A stretch of 7,265 nucleotides of DNA from an uncultured Lachnospiraceae bacterium (lineage in GTDB: Bacteria > Bacillota > Clostridia > Lachnospirales > Lachnospiraceae), in NCBI GenBank assembly GCA_902797475.1, contig CADBTG010000004.1, positions 1 through 7,265 of the forward strand, written 5' to 3'. The notes beneath the pieces were generated by a model, which saw nothing but the letters and a program-made list of their open reading frames with translations, was not told the origin of the DNA and did not search any database. Every line of letters starts with the position of its first letter. The first letter of the stretch is position 1. Shown here piece after piece: positions 1 to 4,997 of the stretch. A program made the position numbers and the translations under genes.

Positions 1-2025
1 ATCATGGCGGTTAACCGGGCATTTTTCATAAAAGGTTTTAAGGGCGCCGTGCATCTCGCCCCGAATATGGACACGCTTGTCGCGATGGGCTCGTTCATCG
101 CCTGGGCGTACAGTGTTTACGTGCTTTTCGCGACGGACGACATGGACTGGTATTTCGAGTCGGCGGCGATGATCGTGACGCTGATCACGGTCGGCAAAAT
201 GCTTGAGGCACGCGCCAAAGGGAAGACGACCGATGCGCTCAAGAGCCTGATGAGGCTCGCGCCGAAGGAAGCCACCGTGCGCCGTAACGGCGTGGAGCTG
301 ACAATTCCCGCGGACGAGGTTGTGGTCGGGGACATCTTCCTGGTGAAGCCCGGCGACAGCGTTCCGGTCGACGGCATCGTGCTGTCGGGAACGACCGGCA
401 TCAATGAGTCGGCGCTTACCGGAGAGAGCATGCCGGTTACAAAGGAGGCAGGAGACGCGGTTCACGCGGCGACCATCAATGGAAAAGGGTACATCGAATG
501 CCGCGCAACCTCTGTCGGGGAGGACACCGGGTACGCGGCAATCGTAAGGCTCGTCTCGGACGCGTCGGCGACAAAGGCGCCGATTGCGAAGCTTGCGGAC
601 CGCGTGGCAGCAGTGTTCGTGCCGGCGGTCATTGCGATTGCAATCCTTACATTTGTCATACATATGCTAATGGGACACCCGGTTTCGCAGGCGATTGAGA
701 GCGCCATTTCGGTTCTCGTCATCAGTTGTCCGTGCGCGCTCGGGCTGGCGACTCCGGTTGCGGTCATGGTCGGAAACGGCGTCGGCGCGCGAAACGGCAT
801 CCTGTTCAAGTCGGCGGAGGCCATCGAGCAGGCGGGCCGCGTCCGGGTTGTGATTCTTGATAAGACCGGCACGGCAACGACCGGTGTGCCTGCGGTGACC
901 GGAATTGTGACGGCTGAAGGCGTTTCGCAGGAGGAGATGCTTTCGGCGGCAGCAGCGCTTGAGCAAAAGAGCGGGCATCCGCTTGCGGAAGCGATTCTTA
1001 ATGAGGCCGGAAAGCGCGGGATGACGGTCGACGAAGAGGCAACGGACTTCGAGGAGACGCCCGGAAAAGGATTGTTCGGCAGGCTTTCCGGAAGGGCTTT
1101 GTATGTCGGAAATGAGGCATTCATCCGCACATTTGCCACGATTCCCGACGGCATTTCGCAGGCCTGCGCGGCGGCTGCGGAGGAGGGTTGCACGCCGGTT
1201 TACGTGGCGGAAGTGAGAGAACAGACGCCCCGCCTTCTCGGATGCATTCTGGCAGCGGACGAACTGAAAGCCGACAGCGCGGAGGCCGTTAAGGACCTGC
1301 AGGAGCTCGGCATTCGCGTCATTCTCCTAAGCGGAGACAATAAAAGAACGGCGGAGGCGGTCGGAAAGAAGCTTGGCGCGGACGAAATCTACGCGGAGCA
1401 GCTGCCCGGTGACAAAGCGGATGTCGTGAAGCGTTACGAACACGCGGCGATGGTGGGTGACGGCATCAACGACGCGCCGGCGCTTGCCTCGGCGGATCTC
1501 GGAATGGCAATCGGGGCCGGAACGGACGTCGCCGTGGAGTCGGCCGGAGTTGTCCTGACCGGCAGCAGCCTGACGGATGTCACGAACGCAGTCCGGCTCG
1601 GCCGGTTGACGTTAAGAATTATAAAACAGAACCTGTTTTGGGCATTTTTCTATAATGTCCTCTGCATCCCGCTTGCGGCGGGCGCGCTGACAGGGCTTAC
1701 CGGGCTTACGATGAGTCCGATGATAGCCGCTGCGGCAATGAGTCTTTCAAGCTTTTTCGTGGTCAGCAATGCACTGCGAATCAACATGTTTCAGGGAAAG
1801 GAGAAACAAGAGATGAAAACCGTTACCATGGAAATCGAAGGAATGATGTGCGGACACTGTGAGGCACGTGTGAAAAAGGTGCTCGAAGCGCTGCCCGAGG
1901 TGGCATTTGCCGAAGTCAGTTTTGAGAAGGGAACCGCTGTTTTGACGCTGTCGAAAGAGGTTTCGGAGGAGGTTCTTCGCAGAACAGTCGAAGAACAGGA
2001 CTATAAAGTGAAAAAAATAGGTTGA
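1..2025 (+). CDS. copA: Cu(+)-exporting P1B-type ATPase with C-terminal HMA domain (5' partial)
   Basis: ATP-driven pump that exports cuprous ions across the cytoplasmic membrane. The frame is open from base 1. The Met at base 4 lies inside the conserved stretch before PNMDTL, so the true start, any N-terminal metal-binding domain and the first membrane helices are upstream. Counting that Met as 1, visible motifs are the actuator TGES (139-142), the ion-binding CPC (242-244), the phosphorylation site DKTGT (D286), the HP pair (H325-P326) and the hinge GDGIND (485-490). YN (550-551) in the penultimate helix and MSLSS (579-583) in the last helix are the marks of the Cu+ subclass. The C-terminus (604-673) is a heavy-metal-associated domain with MMCGHC (C616, C619). 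Oddities: DKTGT is followed by AT where IT or LT is usual, and the stretch before MVGDGIND is a few residues short compared with E. coli CopA. No terminator hairpin is evident after the TGA. Confidence 0.96.
   Translation: MMAVNRAFFIKGFKGAVHLAPNMDTLVAMGSFIAWAYSVYVLFATDDMDWYFESAAMIVTLITVGKMLEARAKGKTTDALKSLMRLAPKEATVRRNGVELTIPADEVVVGDIFLVKPGDSVPVDGIVLSGTTGINESALTGESMPVTKEAGDAVHAATINGKGYIECRATSVGEDTGYAAIVRLVSDASATKAPIAKLADRVAAVFVPAVIAIAILTFVIHMLMGHPVSQAIESAISVLVISCPCALGLATPVAVMVGNGVGARNGILFKSAEAIEQAGRVRVVILDKTGTATTGVPAVTGIVTAEGVSQEEMLSAAAALEQKSGHPLAEAILNEAGKRGMTVDEEATDFEETPGKGLFGRLSGRALYVGNEAFIRTFATIPDGISQACAAAAEEGCTPVYVAEVREQTPRLLGCILAADELKADSAEAVKDLQELGIRVILLSGDNKRTAEAVGKKLGADEIYAEQLPGDKADVVKRYEHAAMVGDGINDAPALASADLGMAIGAGTDVAVESAGVVLTGSSLTDVTNAVRLGRLTLRIIKQNLFWAFFYNVLCIPLAAGALTGLTGLTMSPMIAAAAMSLSSFFVVSNALRINMFQGKEKQEMKTVTMEIEGMMCGHCEARVKKVLEALPEVAFAEVSFEKGTAVLTLSKEVSEEVLRRTVEEQDYKVKKIG
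1813..2025 (+). CDS. Possible internally initiated CopZ-like copper chaperone nested in copA
   Basis: An in-frame ATG at 1813 is preceded by AAAGGAG (1797-1803) with 9 nt between the GGAG core and the ATG, which is a good ribosome binding site. Translation from it would give a 70-aa protein containing only the HMA domain with MMCGHC. That is close to the length of free CopZ chaperones, which carry Cu+ to CopA. The same residues are in any case translated as the C-terminal domain of the ATPase. Either the signal is a relic of a copA-copZ fusion or the cell makes both forms. E. coli copA is known to produce a separate chaperone from its own gene by frameshifting, so such dual output has precedent. 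Production here is inference. Confidence 0.35.
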   Translation: MKTVTMEIEGMMCGHCEARVKKVLEALPEVAFAEVSFEKGTAVLTLSKEVSEEVLRRTVEEQDYKVKKIG

Positions 2026-2052
2026 TTTCTCAAAAAAAGTTGAGGAAAGTAC

Positions 2053-2082
2053 TTGAAAAAGAGCGGTCACAAATGTTACACT
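2053..2082 (+). promoter_or_regulatory. Candidate sigma-A promoter for the 2137-4819 gene pair
   Basis: A -35 box TTGAAA (2053-2058) is followed after 18 bp by the -10 box TACACT (2077-2082), directly preceded by the extended TG motif (2074-2075). The -10 matches 4 of 6 consensus positions and the spacing is within range. It lies in the AT-rich gap after copA and about 50 nt upstream of the next start codon. The promoter before the FAD gene at 6278 has the same design. Confidence 0.55.
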
Positions 2083-2136
2083 TATATGTATCAATAATTG
2101 TGCGTTTGTATGTCCTGCAAACCGTATTGACTGAAG

Positions 2137-4263
2137 ATGGGGAAGAACATGGGAGAGAGCGCCGGGAAAGAATTGTTCCCGCGGCGGAAGCCGGGAACCA
2201 GACTGTTCGCTTATTACGGACAGAAGACAACCGAAGAGAACCGCGTAAAAGGCGCACAGCTCGTCTGTAAGTCTTACCGCAAAGCCGGTCTTCCCGCCGA
2301 AGCAGTCGGGAAGGTGAAAGACCCGTCCGGAAAGAAGTATTCTCTCTGTGAGAATGCGGGGCGGCTGGCGGGCGCATTAAGCGGAATCGGCAAGGACGAG
2401 GCTCTTACCGAAGAGCTTGCCAGAGCCGGATACATCCGCTTCGCGAAAGACCTGCACGCACTGAGAAGCTTCGCCTGGACATCGGCCGACTACCGTAAGA
2501 GGACCGGAATCGAGTCGGATGCCTTTTCCAGAAAAGAGCTGACGGCGATGGCGGAAGCAGTGCTTCAGACGGACTGCCTGAATTATCGGGGCGGATCGTT
2601 TTCACCGTCTCTTTGCGGAACGAGTGACGTGAATGTTCTGTTCGTGCCGCGAAAGACAGCGAAGGAGCTTAAGGAAACGGAAGGCTTTACCGTCGAAACG
2701 GGTTCGCTTTCCGGACTTCGAAAGGACCTGATCCGGTTAAAGCCGGTCATGGAAACCATCGCGATGGATCTGTTCGCCGGAGAGTTCGGCGGAGCAGACC
2801 GGGATTTCTACCGCAGAGTGCTGGCTGCCTGGTGTGCACTGGCAATCGCGGCGAAGGAACCGTTCGTGCTGGCGGAAGGACCGAAGGTCTACCGCTCGAA
2901 GAAAGCTCCCCAAAAGAGCAGTCCCGTAAAAAGTGCGGAGAAGCCCACAGAACAGAGTGTTATGATATTGCCCGGGAGCGCGATACCCGCGGCAGTTTTG
3001 GCAGATGCCAGGAAGATTCTCCCGAAGTTATCGGATTTCGGTGAGGTCGATCTTCAGTTTATTACAAAACGATTAACAGAAATACAGGAGGATGGTATGG
3101 CGAACAATGACCCCGGAAGAGAAAGAACGGTGGAGGAGCTGATCGCGGAACTGATGGGAACCGCTAAGCCCGCCAAGGAAGCAGCGCCCGCACCGGCACC
3201 TGCTCCCGAACCCGAACCGGCGCCTGCCCCGGCACCCGCACCGGCGCCCGTTAAGGAAGTTGCCCCGGCTCCGGATCCGTCACCCGTGGATCCCGGATGG
3301 GAAGTAACCCCTGCAACCGGCAAGGCTGCAAAACCGGTAGAACCGGAAATCAAAAACGATATCGAACCTGAGTGGGAAGTGTCCTACGTTCAGCCTGTTG
3401 CGAAGAAACCCGCACCGGTTGTTCCCGAGCCCGCCCCGGTCATTCCCGAGCCTGCTCCGGTCATTCCGGAACCCGAAGAGGTTGTCGTAGATCCTTCGTA
3501 TGTGGCACCCGAGCCCATGCCTTTCTTCATGCAGAAGCCCGAAGAGCCCGCGCCTGCTCCCGCACCGGTCATCCCGGAGCCCGAAGCAATCGTTGTGGAT
3601 CCTTCGTACGTAGCACCGGAGCCTATGGCATTTGTCCCGCAGACAGAAGAGAAGCCCGAGGAGAAAGAACCCGAGCCGATTCCGTTCTATCTGCCGGAGA
3701 CCGACATTCCCGCTCCCGTTGTTCTGCCTGAGCCGGAAGTTGTTCCCGAGCCTGCCCCGGTCATTCCCGAGCCCGAACCGGTTATTCCGGAACCCGCTCC
3801 GGTTATCCCCGAGCCCGAGCCTGAACCGGCTCCCGCTCCTGCACCTGCACCTGCTCCCGAACCCGAACCGGCTGAAGAGCCTGTCATGGACGAGCACGAG
3901 GCTGCTGTCAGAAGACGTATGCGCGAGATTCTCGAGCAGAACAAGAAGAAGCAGCAGGAGAAGGACGATATCCGCAGACAGATGGAAGAGCGTCGTCTTG
4001 AGGTAGCCAGAAAGCAGGAACAGAGAAGACAGGAGATTCTTGCAAAGCGCAGAGCCGATTACGAGAAGCTGCTTGCCGAACAGGAAGACCTTAAGAAGGT
4101 TGTTGAAGAGAATAAGAACGCGATCATGGGCGAGAAGAAGAAAAAGCGTATCGACGCCCAGAGAAGAATCATGGATATCGAGGATATCATCCTCAAGGAG
4201 TATCTGGATCTGAAGCGCGGCACCAACGATTATCATACCGGTCTTACTCAGGAGCTTTATTAA
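2137..4263 (+). CDS. Unrecognised 708-aa protein: globular N-terminus, Pro/Glu/Ala linker, charged helical tail
   Basis: I do not recognise the family. Residues 1-265 are mixed in composition and look like a folded domain. Residues 265-335 are a linker with a short helical-looking stretch. About 340-583 is low-complexity Pro/Glu/Ala/Val, with many PEPAP and PVIPEP units and two PxWEV motifs near 388 and 412. About 586-690 is rich in Arg, Lys, Glu and Gln and is predicted helical or coiled coil, with runs such as RRRMREILEQNKKKQQEK. No signal peptide or membrane segment is visible, so it is probably cytoplasmic, with the linker as a flexible spacer. The start is uncertain: ATG 2137 has no Shine-Dalgarno sequence, whereas ATG 2149 has a weak GGGGAAG (2139-2145) just before it. 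A perfect AGGAGG plus ATG sits inside at 3086-3099. The next gene follows after 31 nt, implying co-transcription. Confidence 0.85.
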   Translation: MGKNMGESAGKELFPRRKPGTRLFAYYGQKTTEENRVKGAQLVCKSYRKAGLPAEAVGKVKDPSGKKYSLCENAGRLAGALSGIGKDEALTEELARAGYIRFAKDLHALRSFAWTSADYRKRTGIESDAFSRKELTAMAEAVLQTDCLNYRGGSFSPSLCGTSDVNVLFVPRKTAKELKETEGFTVETGSLSGLRKDLIRLKPVMETIAMDLFAGEFGGADRDFYRRVLAAWCALAIAAKEPFVLAEGPKVYRSKKAPQKSSPVKSAEKPTEQSVMILPGSAIPAAVLADARKILPKLSDFGEVDLQFITKRLTEIQEDGMANNDPGRERTVEELIAELMGTAKPAKEAAPAPAPAPEPEPAPAPAPAPAPVKEVAPAPDPSPVDPGWEVTPATGKAAKPVEPEIKNDIEPEWEVSYVQPVAKKPAPVVPEPAPVIPEPAPVIPEPEEVVVDPSYVAPEPMPFFMQKPEEPAPAPAPVIPEPEAIVVDPSYVAPEPMAFVPQTEEKPEEKEPEPIPFYLPETDIPAPVVLPEPEVVPEPAPVIPEPEPVIPEPAPVIPEPEPEPAPAPAPAPAPEPEPAEEPVMDEHEAAVRRRMREILEQNKKKQQEKDDIRRQMEERRLEVARKQEQRRQEILAKRRADYEKLLAEQEDLKKVVEENKNAIMGEKKKKRIDAQRRIMDIEDIILKEYLDLKRGTNDYHTGLTQELY
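3086..3099 (+). promoter_or_regulatory. Internal Shine-Dalgarno and in-frame start within the 708-aa gene
   Basis: AGGAGG (3086-3091) is followed after 5 nt by ATG (3097-3099), in frame with the surrounding gene at Met321. This is a far better initiation signal than that of the annotated start. Initiation here would give a 388-aa protein beginning MANNDPGRERTVEELIAELM, consisting of the Pro/Glu/Ala linker and the charged tail without the N-terminal domain. Alternatives are that two formerly separate genes became fused, or that the purine run is coincidental (it encodes Gln-Glu-Asp). The upstream part also looks coding, with sustained GC-rich third positions and no stop. Confidence 0.5.
3457..3633 (+). 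repeat. Imperfect in-frame duplication, 108-nt period
   Basis: Within the Pro-rich linker, the stretch encoding PVIPEPEEVVVDPSYVAPEP (from 3457) recurs as PVIPEPEAIVVDPSYVAPEP from 3565, exactly 108 nt (36 codons) later. The conserved part is about 69 nt per copy (3457-3525 and 3565-3633). The copies differ mostly at synonymous positions, as in gatccttcgtatgtg versus gatccttcgtacgtag. That suggests an older duplication held by selection on the protein. Shorter PEPAPVIPEP units repeat on both sides. Confidence 0.8.
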
Positions 4264-4294
4264 TCCCCGAACCGCCTAAAAGGAGGACAGATTC

Positions 4295-4819
4295 ATGGGA
4301 CTTTTTGACAAACTGACCGACAAGATTTTTAAAGAGACGCAGAAGGCTGTGGACGGCATCCTGAAGCCCAATAAGCCCGCACAGTCCACGCAGACCGGCC
4401 CGGTTCAGACGCCCGTACAGGCGGCAGCTCCGGTGCAGACCGCAACCGTCGCCACGGATGCCGAGCGCATCTATGACGAAGACGGCAAATACGAATTCAA
4501 CGATACTTTCAATCGCGACACGGCATATTTCCGCGATATCATTCAGCGGAATTTCGCCGACTATGTCATTGAGGAAGGCGTGAGCATCAGTCGTTTCGAT
4601 GCTTCCGCACATCCCAAGTGCACACCTGTCACATTCCTTCTTACGAAGGGAACCAAAACCGTAGCATTTTTCGTCATGAAAGTGAATCAGACGGCCGGAA
4701 TGCCCTACCGCGGAGCCAAGCAGGTTCTGCGCGCAGCCGGAATCCCCAGCATTCACTGCATCAGCAATTACAAGAACGAAGAAGCTTACGTTGTAAACCG
4801 TATCCGTACGATTCTGTAG
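4295..4819 (+). CDS. Unrecognised 174-aa protein with a conserved-looking C-terminal domain
   Basis: The start is secure: AGGAGG (4281-4286) lies 8 nt before the ATG. The gene begins 31 nt after the preceding stop and is probably in the same transcript. Residues 1-25 (MGLFDKLTDKIFKETQKAVD) look like an amphipathic helix. About 26-55 is a Gln/Pro/Ala/Thr linker. About 56-174 looks folded and ends in a pattern of strand, VMKVNQ, then helix, then AAGIPSIH and YVVNRIRTIL. That ending is loosely reminiscent of restriction-endonuclease-like folds, in which a short protein reads a substrate claim such as 'GIP' before the last helices. I cannot identify a full PD-(D/E)xK triad, so no nuclease function is claimed. 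No signal peptide or membrane helix is seen. Confidence 0.85.
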   Translation: MGLFDKLTDKIFKETQKAVDGILKPNKPAQSTQTGPVQTPVQAAAPVQTATVATDAERIYDEDGKYEFNDTFNRDTAYFRDIIQRNFADYVIEEGVSISRFDASAHPKCTPVTFLLTKGTKTVAFFVMKVNQTAGMPYRGAKQVLRAAGIPSIHCISNYKNEEAYVVNRIRTIL

Positions 4820-4846
4820 GAACGGCACGAACCTGATAAGAATATT

Positions 4847-4979
4847 GGATAGAGAAGAACGCATATCGGATGCACCTGCAGAGGGCGCAGCATAACCCAC
4901 AGACAAGGTTTTGCAGGTAGCCGGTTATGTATCGCCCGGTATAGCAAACTTGCTATTTTAAAGCACTTCTTCTCTATCC
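4847..4979 (+). ncRNA. Candidate structured ncRNA upstream of the reverse transcriptase
   Basis: This stretch lies between the stop at 4819 and the RT start at 4998 and carries no plausible gene. It can fold into a closed unit. A perfect 13-bp helix GGATAGAGAAGAA (4847-4859) with TTCTTCTCTATCC (4967-4979) encloses 107 nt. Inside, in order, are a small hairpin GCAT/ATGC (4861-4873), a pseudoknot-like core (4874-4937) and a hairpin ATAGCA/TGCTAT with loop AACT (4941-4956). Position immediately 5' of an RT gene, with closing inverted repeats, is the layout of retron msr-msd RNAs and of ncRNAs of some defence-associated RTs. By analogy it could be the RT's template, primer or cofactor. No promoter is clear upstream, so it may be processed from a longer transcript. 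A cis-regulatory leader for the RT gene is the main alternative. Pairings were found by eye. Confidence 0.6.
4847..4979. repeat. Perfect 13-bp inverted repeat flanking the ncRNA core
   Basis: The left arm is 4847-4859 (GGATAGAGAAGAA) and the right arm is 4967-4979 (TTCTTCTCTATCC), with no mismatch and 107 nt between them. The complementarity stops sharply on both sides (T/T outside, C/C inside). The arms would play the part of a1/a2 in a retron-like RNA. I did not find a further copy of the arm near the end of the RT gene, so transposon-type ends around the RT are not supported. Confidence 0.9.
4874..4937 (+). other. H-type pseudoknot-like core of the ncRNA
   Basis: Two interleaved helices are possible. 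Helix A pairs ACCTGCA (4874-4880) with TGCAGGT (4912-4918), 7 bp. Helix B pairs CATAACC (4891-4897) with GGTTATG (4923-4929), 7 bp. B is continued across a 3x3 internal loop by GGGCG (4883-4887) with CGCCC (4933-4937), 5 bp. The strands occur in the order A, B, A', B', so A and B together form a pseudoknot. They might instead be alternative states of a switch. Confidence 0.5.
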
Positions 4980-4997
4980 TTTTTCTTTTTGTTTTTT
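4967..4997 (+). terminator. T-rich tract after the closing helix: possible ncRNA 3' end
   Basis: The right arm of the 13-bp helix is followed at once by T5-C-T5-G-T6 (4980-4997), running into the RT start codon. A stable GC-containing helix followed by a U-rich tract resembles an intrinsic terminator, which would release the ncRNA just before the RT gene and leave RT expression to read-through. The 107-nt enclosed region is larger than a usual terminator loop. The nearer hairpin at 4941-4956, followed by TTTA, is a weaker alternative. Confidence 0.35.

Noticed and set aside
2092..2100. CAATAATTG palindrome downstream of the 2053 promoter
   Set aside because: Too short (4 bp per arm) and in AT-rich sequence, so chance is likely.
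2022..2270. 82-codon open frame overlapping the start of the 708-aa gene
   Set aside because: It has no supporting ribosome binding site or domain, and most of it overlaps the real gene in another frame.
3280..4236. Long antisense open frame (318 codons) opposite the Pro/Glu-rich gene
   Set aside because: It arises from the repetitive codon pattern of the sense gene, its translation is low-complexity, and no ribosome binding site or promoter supports it.
4784..4846. Promoter for the ncRNA
   Set aside because: TTGTAA (4791-4796) has no acceptable -10 box at 16-18 bp, and the AT-rich GATAAGAATATT near 4835-4846 has no matching -35 box.
4860..4966. DRT2/Neo-style endless frame in a repeated template unit
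   Set aside because: The 107-nt interior has TAA and TAG on the + strand and stops on the other strand as well, so concatemers of exactly this unit are not open. A different template boundary cannot be excluded.
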